The position numbers and the translations under genes are program-made. Under the pieces are notes generated by a model. It ran no database searches, had not been told where the DNA came from, and worked only from the letters and a program-made list of their open reading frames with translations. Below, piece after piece: positions 12,510 to 22,750 of a stretch of DNA of 64,000 nt (the stretch's first letter is position 1; each line of letters starts with the position of its first letter). Origin of the DNA: Ursus arctos. Lineage: Eukaryota > Chordata > Mammalia > Carnivora > Ursidae. The DNA is taken from the NCBI RefSeq assembly GCF_023065955.2, contig NW_026623050.1, positions 19,116,501-19,180,500 of the forward strand, written 5' to 3'.

Positions 12510-13850
12510 TTGTCTTACAGGAATCTGGGATCCTGCCTAGGCATAGGACACTAGGCTGGTAATATGTCCGTCCAACCTCATGGGACAGAGATGTGAAAAA
12601 CATTAGGAGTAGCAGTGGCTTTTTTCCAGAATGGGTGTTCTTACTCAATGGCCTTACTTTATACAGCTAAATCTCTAGTAAAAATTCCAACCATGTCAAA
12701 ATTGCTCACAAGATTTTCTTTTAGAAATCCCTTTTAACATCAAAGGGTTTCCAGTTCCAGAAAATTGCAGACATTGACTGTAGAAATCAAGGTAAATGTC
12801 AAATTATTTAGGATAGAGTTAGATGATCATATCAGAGAACATTGGGCACAGTAGGAAGGTGCCAAACCCTTGGATTATGTTGCTTTAGAGGAAGGCAGCA
12901 CAGTGCAGGGAGAAGAAACAAACAGACACACACACAAAAAAACCCAAACAAAAACAAAAACAGTGAAGTCAGGGCAAAAGACCTGCATTTTCATTCCAGC
13001 ACTGCTGTGTGAACTCAGGCTGGTGTTTTGACCTTTCTGGGTTTCATAGCATGCTGTGCCCAATTTGAGGATTCGTGCTTCTCAAGCTGGATTCCCCCAT
13101 CCCTAGGATCCTGTAGAGAGGTGATAATGGGCTATAGCTCATGTGGAAGCAACAGGTAATGTGGGACTCCAGCTGTATTCCCTTCAGCCAACCCAAGGAG
13201 CTCTGCTTTATTAACTGAATCATTGAGTTTCCACATCTGACTTTTTTTGGAAAAAAAAAAAAAGGTAGGTTAAAACAAACAAAAACCACATAACTCAGCT
13301 CTGGGATGATAGCATTCCAAGTTGCTCATCTCTAAGCCAGGGTACCTGTGCTCCATTCTCTGTGCATATAAGTGGGCAGAAGTTACAAAGTCTGAAATAG
13401 ACAGTTTTTACCCTCAAGTCGTGTAGCTGGGAATAGGGCAAGGCCATGCGCAAGACAGTGAGTTGGCAAAGCTTATTGTAGGTTTCTCAGTTTCTCCTTT
13501 CTGACCTACCCTCCCTACCTATCTCCTTTGGTAGTGGATTCTTCCCATCCTCAAGCTTCTTTGTGAACTCTCTCTTTGTGATCTCCCTCCTATTCTTGAG
13601 GAATATTCTCATAAACCCTTTACACCAAGATACAGAAAAGCTAATAAGCCTTAAAACATAGGGTCCCCTTGGTGAGATTTTCATTTCAGCAAGGACCAAA
13701 ATCTTAAATAAAGGGAGTAAAGCTGTAATAGTTGAAACTAGTATATATTCTTCTTGAAAGGGCAGTTCTTCTTCAAGCATAGCACATAGGAAACCACCTT
13801 TTTCTCTAGGGTTGGTCCTTATGAGCTTAGCAGTATAGGACAGTTTTATT
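12510..13850. other. Unassigned intergenic sequence
   Basis: An A-rich CAAAAACAAAAAC patch at about 12925-12960 and an A-run at 13250-13263. Frames such as 13487-13780 (-) show no recognisable protein family. Confidence 0.4.
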
Positions 13851-13854
13851 AGTA

Positions 13855-14072
13855 AGGATTCTGAAGCCAGTTTGGTTTATAATTCTAGCTATGTAACTTC
13901 CTAGCTGTGTGGCTTTGGGATAGCTACTCAGGTTACCAGTTTCTCAGTTTCTTGATCTGTAAAATGGGGATTAATGACAGTACCTATTGCAGAGCTTACA
14001 ATCAAGCATTAATGTAGTAATCTATACAAAGCACTCAAGACAGAGTAGGGCATAAAATAAGCACTAAAAATG
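13855..14072 (+). repeat. MIR SINE, near full length
   Basis: Follows the MIR consensus from GATTCTGAAGCCAG through CTAGCTGTGTGGCTTTGGG (13901-13919), CTGTAAAATGGGGATTAATG and a GCACTCAAGACAGAGTAGGGCA tail. Confidence 0.85.
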
Positions 14073-14077
14073 GAAAA

Positions 14078-14175
14078 CAGGCACAGGGTGTTACACACAA
14101 CTGATGAATCGTTGAACACTACATCAAAAAATAAAGATGTACTATATGTTGGCTAATTGAACATTAATAATAAAA
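14078..14175 (+). mobile_element. 5'-truncated L1 3' end
   Basis: Has the phrases CAGGGTGTTACACACAACTG and GAACACTACATCAAAAAATA, plus an A-rich tail. It is the same terminal L1 segment as at 8494-8608 and belongs to a related subfamily. Confidence 0.75.
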
Positions 14176-14319
14176 AAATGAAAAACGTGTAAAAGAGCTA
14201 TGTGATGAAGATAATTAAGGGCTAAATATCATGGTTCGGGTTATAAAAATTATATGAAAGGGAGAAGATGACAAAATAATTGAAGAGGCTTTAATGGAAA
14301 AGATTAGTCTTGATCTATC

Positions 14320-14615
14320 CTTTAAAGGATTGAGATCAGTATAGCTGGAGGGCATTCTAGGCGGGGTGAAGAACAAGAATAAAAGAAACAATGAAAGAAT
14401 AAGCTTAGTGCATCCATGGAACCATAAGGTGGGCCAGTGTAGAGGGTATGCAATAGTCTTTAGTAGGAGGCTAAGAAGAAGGGAAAAAAAAGTATTTAGG
14501 GAAATTTAGGTGGAAATCAATTCTTGGCATGGTTAAGAATGGTGGGGAATATTACCTGAGGTTAGTAAGCTATTGCAATATTACTTATCTAAAGTAAGGA
14601 GAGTGTACATTATTA
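14320..14615 (-). mobile_element. L2 LINE fragment
   Basis: Reads as the complement of an L2 3' region, with a GGGCATTCTAGGCGGGGTGAAG phrase and a GTAAGCTATTGCAATATT phrase (compare the L2 block for ACTGCAGTAGCCTCC read on the other strand). Strongly diverged. Confidence 0.5.
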
Positions 14616-14624
14616 CTATAGCAA

Positions 14625-14830
14625 AGGAACCAAATTTTGGAGTCAGGACTCCCAGGCCATTACTTTAGCAAGTAAGAGACTTACCATCATTAACCATGAA
14701 CTGCAGATACTAACGTTACTAGGTTACCACGCAGATCATATGAGTTGATACACACAAAAGTACTTTGTAGATTCCAAAGCTTTTATAGAAGTATCAGTAC
14801 TAGATATCATTATTTACTCCTAAAGTAACA
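14625..14830 (+). repeat. MIR-like fragment
   Basis: Degenerate MIR order: GGAGTCAGGACTCCCAGG, then GCAGATCATATGAGTTGATACAC, then AAAAGTACTTTGTAGA. Low identity. Confidence 0.45.
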
Positions 14831-15299
14831 GCAATGGGAGTGAGTAAAAAATGCAGATGGGCTATAGTTGGATGAAGAAATTCACATGATATCTACTTAT
14901 CAAGAATAAAGAAGACACAATTCATTTGACCTTCATTCTTGGGGAAATGGGTCTTTCTGTTTATTTTTAAAAAATAATTTATTAGCTTAGGATAAACCTC
15001 TTAATCACTTTCTGGTTTGATCATTTTTGCTGAACGAATTTTAGTACATAAATACCCAGCTCACCTACTTTAGTGCATTTAGTAAGAAACATAAGATTGT
15101 TTATTGATCTGAAAATGCTTTAACTTAATTCTGGTAAGGATTTAGCAATAAATTACTGTCTAAAGGTTCATTAGCTCTTTTAGCCCAGTAGGGCACCCAG
15201 CTTTATAGTCATATTCAATAGCTCTCTTACAAAATGAATTTAACATACCTGCAAAAAGTATTTTACTTCCCATTCAACCCTAGTATGCTTTTCAGAGTT

Positions 15300-15520
15300 A
15301 ATACACTTGCAGTCCGAATCTGGGGTTGGAGTCAGGTTGTGTTTCTTGTTAATTACATGACCTAAGTCAAATTTCCTAAAAACTCGAAATTGCAGGTTTT
15401 TTTACTCTGGAAAACAGTAATACATATTTCACACAATTATGGGAATGAAATGAAATGAGGTAAATTTTAGAAAATTAGACACACGTCGTGCTTGGCACAT
15501 AGTAACAATGAAATACTATT
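15300..15520 (+). repeat. MIR SINE fragment
   Basis: A degenerate MIR with GTTGGAGTCAGGTTGTG, ACATGACCTAAGTCAAATTTCC and a CGTGCTTGGCACATAGTAAC end (15487-15506). The 3' end is the clearest part. Confidence 0.6.
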
Positions 15521-16160
15521 ACTAGCCTTTCCATAACAACGTAGTCTAGTATTTTAATCCCTTTCAAAGGTCTTATTACCAAAATTAATGCGTGGCTGTC
15601 TTCATAAAGGTAACACAACTGTGGATAAGTGTAGGATTTTGAATACAAGTAGTTGAGAATCACGTGATGATATCCTGGTCTCTCCCCATCTTCTTAACCC
15701 CCCTTCCTCATAAATGGAACTTCTCAACCTAAGTTTGAAAACTTGTCACATTCTGTTACCATTTTGCCCATCCAGGCTCCTCTCCCTCTAGTCCCCATCT
15801 TTCTCCAGGGTAGAAGTTTCTCCCTCTTTGGACAGGACATGAATGTTTGTGATATATTCCTTCTGCTCAGACTGTGTCTCTTTCTCTGGATTGTTTAAGT
15901 CCAGCAAAGCTATCTCAGGCCTCTTGGATCTCTATTGTTTATCTATTAACTCATGGACTTACTGTCTATTCATTCTTTTGTTTATATACTTACTCATTTG
16001 TACAACAAACATCATGAGTCTACTATGTAATATGCAACATGGATATTTAAAGTTAAAAAGAACATGACCTTAGCTCTCCAAGAATTCACAGTCCTATATG
16101 AGAGATAGAGACATAGATAACATATTTTACATATGTTACATATGTTACAAGAGTTACCGT
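15520..16160. other. Unassigned intergenic sequence
   Basis: No gene or clear repeat. There is a short direct repeat of TACATATGTTACATATGTTAC type at 16128-16148. Confidence 0.4.
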
Positions 16161-16169
16161 AGCAAAGAT

Positions 16170-16800
16170 ACATTCAAGGCGTTGTGGGGGCACACAGAAG
16201 GAAGTGCCAACCCTGAGGAGGTCAAACAGGTTAATGTTGATTCCTGCTGGGTCTAGGATATATAGATATTCTAGAGATGTTCATGAGAGAGATATGTGGA
16301 GGCAGAGGATAGGAGAAAGGACCAGAGGCAGAATGAACAGCATGGAAAAAGGCACATTGGTGAGGCAACAGTATGGTAATCAGGAAACTGTTACTACCTC
16401 AGTGTGGCTGGGGCAGGTGTGCTTGTGGGAGTGACAGGGAATGTGTCTGCTAAAACTGGCAGTATTTTAAGTAGGAGGATTTATATCTTTTATTAATTTT
16501 AGAGAGAAGGATTTGAGAGAAGGGCGAGGTTAGAGTCGGGAAGATTATATAGAGTACAGTAGTAATAGTTCAGATGAGAAGTTGTGGAGTTCAGAACTAA
16601 GGCATTACCAGCAGGATGAAGGGACGTATTCACATCAGTTTGGACACGGGATGGATCATATGGAAACTAGAATGACTCCTGGGTATACGTCCTGAGGAAG
16701 TGGATAATTATGTTAATAATAATTGAGATTAATAATTCAAGAAAATGACCAGGTTAGATGGAGTTTAATTGCGGGCAACCAGATGAAGATATTTAGTAAG
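16170..16800 (-). mobile_element. L2 LINE fragment
   Basis: Complement of L2 ORF2/3' sequence. An ATGAACAGCATGGAAAAAGGCAC block (16332-16354) and a TAGAATGACTCCTGGGTATA block (16668-16687) match the known order of L2 read in reverse. Heavily mutated. Confidence 0.55.
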
Positions 16801-16849
16801 TGGCTGAAGTGGAAGCCAATTCTTTTTTTCTTAAAATTAGTTTAAAGTC

Positions 16850-17047
16850 GGGGCGCCTGGGTGGCTCAGTCGTTAAGCGTCTGCCTTCGGCTCAGGGCGT
16901 GATCCCAGAGTCCTGGGATCGAGCCCCACATCGGGCTCCTCCGCTGGGAGCCTGCTTCTTCCTCTCCCACTCTGCCTGCTTGTGTTCACTCTCTTGCTGG
17001 CTGTCTTTCTCTCTGTCAAATAAATAAATAAAATCTTTAAAAAAAAA
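16850..17047 (+). mobile_element. CanSINE (arctoid-type body)
   Basis: Head GGGGCGCCTGGGTGGCTCAG, body with GGGCGTGATCCCAGAGTCC, and an AATAAATAAATAAAATCTTT tail. The flanking duplication is short and unclear (TTTAAAGT against AATAAAGT). Confidence 0.95.
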
Positions 17048-17290
17048 TAAAGTATACATCTGTGAAACCATCACCAAAGTCCATGCCATAAACATATCTA
17101 TCATCTCCAAAAGTTTCCACCCACCTTTTTCTTATTACTATTTTGTGATATGAATATTTAACTTAAGATCTACCCTCTTGGCAAAAATTTTAAGGGTATA
17201 ATACAATATTATTAACTATTAGCACTATGCTATATAGGGGATCTCTAGGATTTATTCATCTTGTGTAACTGGAACTTTGTACCCTGAAGC
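17048..17290 (-). mobile_element. L1M 3'UTR fragment
   Basis: Complement of a mammalian-wide L1 3'UTR, with TAAGATCTACCCTCTTGGCAAA, TATTATTAACTATTAGCACTATGCT and TTATTCATCTTGTGTAACTGGAACTTTGTACCC in order. The CanSINE at 16850 appears to sit at its left end. Confidence 0.75.
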
Positions 17291-17399
17291 CAATCCTTCA
17301 GTAAATATTTATTGAGAGCTTATCATGTATGCTGAGACAAGTTATAGTTTTTATCCATAAAGAAGATATCATGGATGATGAAAGAAATGATTGTTATAC

Positions 17400-17720
17400 A
17401 GAAAGCTCTAATTGCCTATGAACTGGGTTGTGAGAGAGTGTGGCAAGGAGAGAGAAAAGCTCAGTGTGGTGGTTGGTGAGGTCTTCACAGGACAAATGAT
17501 TCTGGAGTTTAAATACAATTTTTACAGACAGGGTGGGTGAGCTATAAATGATATTCTAGGTAGAGAACAGGAAAGTTCCTGAGGCGTGAAAGAGCATAGA
17601 GCCCTTAGCGAATAACAAGTCACTCTGCGTAGCTGGAATGTAGAGCAGGTGAGTTTGTAGGTCCAACAGTGGACACAGGCCCCTGGGTTCATGTTGTTTT
17701 GAGGCAGGACTTCAATTCAG
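17400..17720 (-). mobile_element. L2 LINE fragment
   Basis: Weak L2 complement with GAACAGGAAAGTTCCTGAGGCG and AGTCACTCTGCGTAGCTGGAATG. Assigned by order of phrases only. Confidence 0.45.
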
Positions 17721-19498
17721 TTTGAACTTTCCTGCTCAAAATTTTGCCAACAGTTATTGCCTAGAACAATGGTTCTGAACAAATAATGCAGGTCAAGAAA
17801 TATACAACAATTTCATGAAACATCAGAGGCATTGGCAAAATTGTTGCTCTCATTTAAACAAGAAGTATTTGTTTTGAAGTTTGATAGACTCAGGATCTTG
17901 GGTTGTGTGATTAGTACAAAGTTTATTGTGTGAAAGTTGGTTTTAAAATAATTTCCTTTCCTCACTGTCACTTAACTTTCTAAATTCTTCTCTCCGCAAG
18001 GAGAGATTGTCTAGGGGTACAGTAAGTATTTTTTAAATTTAATTCAGGAGTCTATTTTTTGCCATTTATATTAGTAGAGAACAGGTCCTGGCTTGTAATG
18101 ATGAATGAATACCAAGTTGTTTTAGATAAGAGGAATTAGACTCTAACAGTTTATGAAACCCTGAAGATAAGGACTGCTTTAGAATCTGTCTCTTTCTCTC
18201 CTCCATTTTTATGCTCCCCTTTCTCACTTACATTGCCCTGTTTCTTGTGAAGCTTGGCTCCTGGCCAGAGTATGTTTTCCCCCGAGTTCCTAAAGAATGT
18301 GAGTGAAGTAAAAATGGCAGATTTCCAAGCAGAGGGAGCTTATAAAGTCAGCCAGCTCCTAAAACCATATGCAGTTTCTGACGTCCTCTTTAAAGAATTA
18401 CTTCGATTATTTACCTATGCAAATATGTAGTTCAACGTCAGCAAAGGCTTTTGGCTGTTACCATCACGGTGGCATCTTTCAACTGTAAAATACTTAAGTT
18501 CACTTCCATAAAATTTTATTCGAATACCTACCACATACAAGGCATGATGCTCGTGAACCAGGAAAACGAATGTAAACTTTCTTCTCTTCCTTCTCCCTTT
18601 TCTTCTTCTGCTTCATGCAATTTGAGAAACTAACCATCATAAAGCTTATTACTGGTGTGGTCACCTGCATCATAAAATACCAAATCATTGGATGAATTAT
18701 ATCTGACCAGTTTTTGGTTATCTGTAGGCACATCTTATCTGTGGCACAATTTCCTTTGTAATTTGGAACTCAATCTCCAGTCATAGCTCTAGCCTGGGGA
18801 TGGGTTTCCTGCCATCTGCCATAAGGCTATACCAGTTGATTGGGATGGCTCAACTCTTTCAAGTCATGTCCTCTCAAAACTTGGATATATTATCTGCATT
18901 TTCTAATATATTTTCTCTTGGTATTTATCTCATCAAATGAAATATTTCTCACTTGGATGACTTTATTATTTAAGACATTCCCAGTCATTGAATACCTAGA
19001 AAAGGGAAATGTTATTTGAATAAGAAAAGATCTTACATACATGAATAATATTAATTTGTTGAATTTTGAATGTCTAGGAGTGGAGAAATTTTGAATGCTT
19101 ATGCTTATGTTTGTGTAAATAAATATACTTTTAGGAAAGGAAATAAAGTCGAAATGATAATGTCATGTTGTCAATATAGCTTTTTAAATTTGCCTATTAT
19201 TTACATAGCCTTTCCTAAATAACCATTATTACCTTTTATTACTATTTCAGCTCATTTATTCAGTTCAGTTGTGTCCACCCATAAATGATTTAGGAAGAAA
19301 AATGTAATTTAAACATAATTATTGGTATGTATTTGCTTTATAGTTATTTTAAAAGCAACTACATACTGAAATTCAGATATTCTCCTGCCCCGCTCTGCAA
19401 TTTTTCACACTGAATCTTGAGTACTTCTGAAAAATGTTAGAAATGGGATAAATCTAGAACTGAATTCTGATTTTCATTTTAACCCTCCTTTCTTTTAG
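17720..19498. other. Unassigned flank immediately upstream of the UNC13C exon
   Basis: No named repeat and no promoter I can point to. The last bases (19480-19498) form a pyrimidine-rich tract ending in AG. The stretch is most likely 5' intron of UNC13C, with the transcription start further left or outside the window. Confidence 0.4.
19480..19498 (+). other. UNC13C: Candidate splice acceptor before the UNC13C first coding exon
   Basis: AACCCTCCTTTCTTTTAG is a good polypyrimidine tract ending in AG at 19497-19498, 257 bases before the start codon. A second candidate, GGTTTTCACAG, ends at 19598. Which one is used decides how many upstream ORFs the mRNA carries. Inferred, with no transcript data. 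Confidence 0.5.
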
Positions 19499-19505
19499 AC
19501 ACTCT

Positions 19506-19766
19506 ATGAAGTTATGTGGAAATGAGAGAGATTCATGAAACCCCTTCGCCGGGAGAGAATGTCTTTCATGAATGGAGCTTTGCTTCTGGTTTTCACAGGA
19601 CATTGACATTGCAGCAGAGCCATGGCTGCCCTGCCTGTTATTTTCAATAATTCACAGAACATCTGAGCAGAGATGCTTGCCTTGGATTTACAGATTTTCA
19701 TCCCGATACCTTGCTTACTTCTTTGGGGCAGAAAAGCTTGCACTAATTGCTCTCCATGGTGGCTAA
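19506..19766 (+). promoter_or_regulatory. Cluster of upstream ORFs in the UNC13C 5' leader
   Basis: Three short ORFs precede or overlap the main start if the leader begins at 19499: 19506-19538 (10 codons), 19535-19606 (23 codons) and 19572-19766 (64 codons). The last is out of frame and ends 11 bases past the main ATG at 19756. Overlapping upstream ORFs usually lower translation of the main frame. If the acceptor at 19598 is used instead, most of these are spliced out. The reading frames are visible, but the regulatory role is inference. Confidence 0.45.
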
Positions 19767-22744
19767 TCTTTTCAAGAGCCTGATTTTACCTTACATACAT
19801 AAGCTTTGCAAAGGAATGTTTACAAAGAAATTGGGAAATACAACCAAAAAAAAAGAGAATCGTCAGCAGAAAAAGGATCAAGACTTTCCTACTGCTGGCC
19901 AGACCAAAACCCCCAAATTTTCTAATACCTTAAAAAGCACTGTAAAGAAGATTGCAAAGTGTTCAACTACTCGCAACTTATCCACTGAAGAAGAGGAGGC
20001 TGATAAAGAGTTTTCCCTTTCACCAACATTCAGTTACCGAGTAGCTATTGCCAATGGCCTACAAAAGAATATTAATGTAACCAGCAGTGATAATGAGGAT
20101 CGGCTTCAAGAGTTATCTTCAATTGAGAGTTCCTATTCAGAATCACTCAATGAACTAAGGAGTAGTACAGAAAACCAGGCACAATCAACACACACAATGC
20201 CAGTTAGACGCAATAGAAAGAGTTCAAGCAGCCTGGCCCCCTCTGAGGGCAGCTCTGATGGAGAACGCACTCTACATAGCTTGAAACTAGGAGCGTTACG
20301 CAAACTGAGAAAATGGAAAAAGAGTCAGGAGTGTGTCTCATCAGATTCAGAGTTGAGCACAATGAAGAAAACCTGGGGAATAAGAAGTAAATCTTTGGAC
20401 AGAACTGCACGAAACCCAAAGACAAATGCCCTGGAGCCAGGATTCAGTTCCTCTGGGTGCATTAGCCAAACACATGATGTCATGGAAATGATCTTTAAGG
20501 AACTTCAGGGTATAAGTCAGATTGAAACAGAACTTTCTGAACTACGAGGGCATGTCAATGCTCTCAAGCATTCCATCGATGAGATCTCCAGCAGCGTAGA
20601 GGTTGTACAGAGTGAAATTGAACAGCTACGCACAGGGTTTGTCCAGTCGCGAAGGGAAACCAGAGACATCCATGATTATATTAAACACTTAGGTCATGTG
20701 GGTAGTAAGGCAAGCCTGAGATTTCTAAATGTGCCTGAAGAAAGATTTGAATACGTTGAAAGTGTGGTATACCAAATTCTAATAGATAAAATGGGTTTCT
20801 CAGATGCACCAAATGCTATTAAAATTGAATTTGCTCAAAGGATGGGGCACCAGAGGGACTGCCCAAATGCAAAGCCTCGACCCATACTTGTATACTTTGA
20901 AACCCCTCAGCAAAGGGACTCTGTCTTAAAAAAATCCTACAAACTCAAAGGAACAGGAATTGGAATCTCAACAGATATTCTTACTCATGACATAAGAGAA
21001 AGAAAAGAGAGAGGGATACCGTCCTCCCAGACATATGAGAGCATGGATATAAAGCTGTCTACTCCAGAGCCCAAAAGCAAGAACAATTGGCAGTCACCTG
21101 ATGACAGTGATGGAGAGCTGGAATCTGACCTCAATAGAAACAGTTATGCTGTGCTTTCCAAGTTAGAGTTTCCAACAAAAGGAAGTACTTCCAAGTCAAG
21201 TTCAAAATCACACAATGCTAGAGCCAAGAATAAAATTGCTAGTAGCAGCAGAATTTCAAATAAATCCGATTATGATAAAATTTCCTCACAATTGCCAGAA
21301 TCAGATAATTTGGAAAAACAAGCTACAACCCATTATGCAGTTGCTACACCCCTCTGGCATTCACAGAGTGATTTTTTTACTGCTAAACTTAGTCGTTCTG
21401 AATCAGATTTTTCCAAATTGTGTCAGTCTTACTCAGAGGATTTTTCAGAAAATCAGTTTTTCACTAGAACTAATGGAAGCTCCCTCCTGTCATCTTCAGA
21501 CCGGGAACTTTGGCAGAGGAAACAGGAGGGCACACCCACCTTGTATGACAGTCTGCAGGATCAACATTCGAATGGGGCTGTTCAGGGTGTCCAAGGGCAG
21601 AGTGAAATTGAGAACACAGAAACTGTGGATAGTGGAATGAGTAATGGCATGGCGTGTGCATCTGGGGACCAAAGTCATTACAGTGAGTCTCAGCTCTCTT
21701 TACATGAGGATCTTTCTCCGTGGAAGGAATGGAGTCAAGCAGAGCAAGGAGCTGACTTAGGGTTGGATTCATCCACCCAGGAAGCTTTTGACTATGACAC
21801 AAACAGTCTATCTGATCAACAACTAGATATTTACAATAAAGACCTAGAAGACTTGGGAAAGTGCCCCAGTGACCTTCAGGATGACTCTGAGACCTATGAT
21901 TTCACGCAAGATGACAACTCGTCTCCGTGCCCTGGGTTGGATAATGAACCACAAGGCCAGTGGGTTGGCCAATATGATTCTTATCAGGAAGCTAATTCTA
22001 ATGAGCTGTACCAAAATCAAAACCAATTGCCCATGATGTATCGAAGTCAAAGTGAATTGCAAAGTGATGACTCAGAGGATGCCCCACCCAAATCTTGGCA
22101 TAGTCGATTAAGCATTGACCTTTCTGATAAGGCTTTCAGCTTCCCAAAATTTGGATCTACATTACAGAGGGCTAAATCAGCCTTGGAAGTGGTATGGAAC
22201 AAAAGCACACAGAGTCTCAGTGGGTATGAAGACAGCGGCTCTTCCTTAATGGGGAGATTTCGGACATTATCCCAATCAACCGCAAATGAATCAAGTACCA
22301 CCCTTGACTCTGATGTCTACACAGAGCCTTTTTACTACAAAGCAGAGGATGAGGAGGACTATAGTGAGCCAGTGGCTGATAATGAGACAGATTATGTTGA
22401 AGTGATGGAACAAGTCCTTGCTAAGCTAGAAAACAGGACTAGTATGACTGAAACAGACGAACAAATGCAGGTATATGATCACCCTTCATATGAAACACCC
22501 TATGAAACCCCACAAGATGAGGGTTATGATGGGCAGGCAGATGATGTGGTTAGTGAAGGGGGATTGGAACCATTAAATGAAATATCAGCTGAAATGGAAA
22601 TAAGAGAAGATGAAAACCAAAACATCCCTGAACAGCCAGTGGAAATCACAAAGCCAAAGAGAATCCGTCCCTCTTTCAAGGAAGCGGCTTTAAAAGCCTA
22701 TAAGAAGCAAATGGCAGAATTGGAAGAGAAGATCCTGGCTGGAG
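19756..22744 (+). CDS. UNC13C: UNC13C (Munc13-3), first coding exon, N-terminal 996 residues
   Basis: UNC13C is a presynaptic vesicle-priming factor of the Munc13 family. It acts at the active zone, where Munc13 proteins help open syntaxin and assemble SNAREs; Munc13-3 is best known from cerebellar synapses. I recognise it from the N-terminus [20 protein letters not shown] and from long stretches matching the mammalian protein. The start is ATG 19756: an in-frame TAA at 19744 rules out an earlier one. Residues 1-40 are hydrophobic then basic, and 140-235 are Ser/basic-rich. Residues 243-310 form a coiled coil and 319-420 an L1-ORF1-like RRM-type domain. Residues 430-790 are acidic, Ser/Gln-rich and probably disordered. 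Around 796-815 lies an amphipathic segment with Trp814, a likely calmodulin site. C1, C2B, MUN and C2C lie in later exons outside the window. There is no frameshift or premature stop. The exon ends in codon phase 1 at a GAG|GTACTC donor. Confidence 0.95.
20482..20685 (+). other. UNC13C: UNC13C coiled-coil segment (residues about 243-310)
   Basis: Hydrophobic residues recur at heptad spacing through [20 protein letters not shown] and on to [11 protein letters not shown], then a charged RRETRDIH stretch leads straight into the next domain. It probably mediates oligomerisation or partner binding. The layout of coiled coil then RRM-type domain copies that of LINE-1 ORF1 protein. Confidence 0.7.
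20710..21015 (+). other. UNC13C: LINE-1 ORF1p-like RRM-type domain in UNC13C (residues about 319-420)
   Basis: Motifs in order are [10 protein letters not shown] (320-329), [10 protein letters not shown] (355-364), [10 protein letters not shown] (373-382) and [12 protein letters not shown] (397-408), followed by a basic RERKERG. The same order (LRI-GVPE, I-IERAHR-G, RPRPIIVKF, G-I-IS-D) marks the RRM-type domain of L1 ORF1 proteins (Pfam Transposase_22 type). The motifs are read directly; the homology is my inference from motif order and spacing. The frame is intact here, and this is not a recent L1 insertion. Confidence 0.6.
22135..22215 (+). other. UNC13C: Candidate calmodulin-binding segment of UNC13C
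   Basis: Residues 796-815 ([20 protein letters not shown]) are basic and amphipathic with an anchor tryptophan at 814 and spaced hydrophobics. Munc13-3 and bMunc13-2 are reported to bind Ca2+/calmodulin through a Trp-anchored site in this N-terminal part, unlike the site in Munc13-1. The assignment to this exact segment is from memory plus motif. Confidence 0.6.
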
Positions 22745-22750
22745 GTACTC
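22741..22750 (+). other. UNC13C: Splice donor ending the UNC13C first coding exon
   Basis: GGAG|GTACTC puts the exon end at 22744, after residue Gly996 plus one base. The known protein continues from ...EKILAG with a different residue, whereas genomic read-through adds only 14-15 unrelated codons before TAA at 22786. The donor lacks G at +5, so it is only moderately strong. Confidence 0.8.

Noticed and set aside
19747..19755. TTG at 19747 as an earlier start in the UNC13C frame
   Set aside because: ATG 19756 gives the known N-terminus MVANLFKS, and TAA at 19744 closes the frame upstream.
20204..22301. Antisense and shifted frames inside the UNC13C exon (e.g. 20204-20425, 21215-21640, 21470-21802, 22047-22301)
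   Set aside because: Shadows of the real coding frame.
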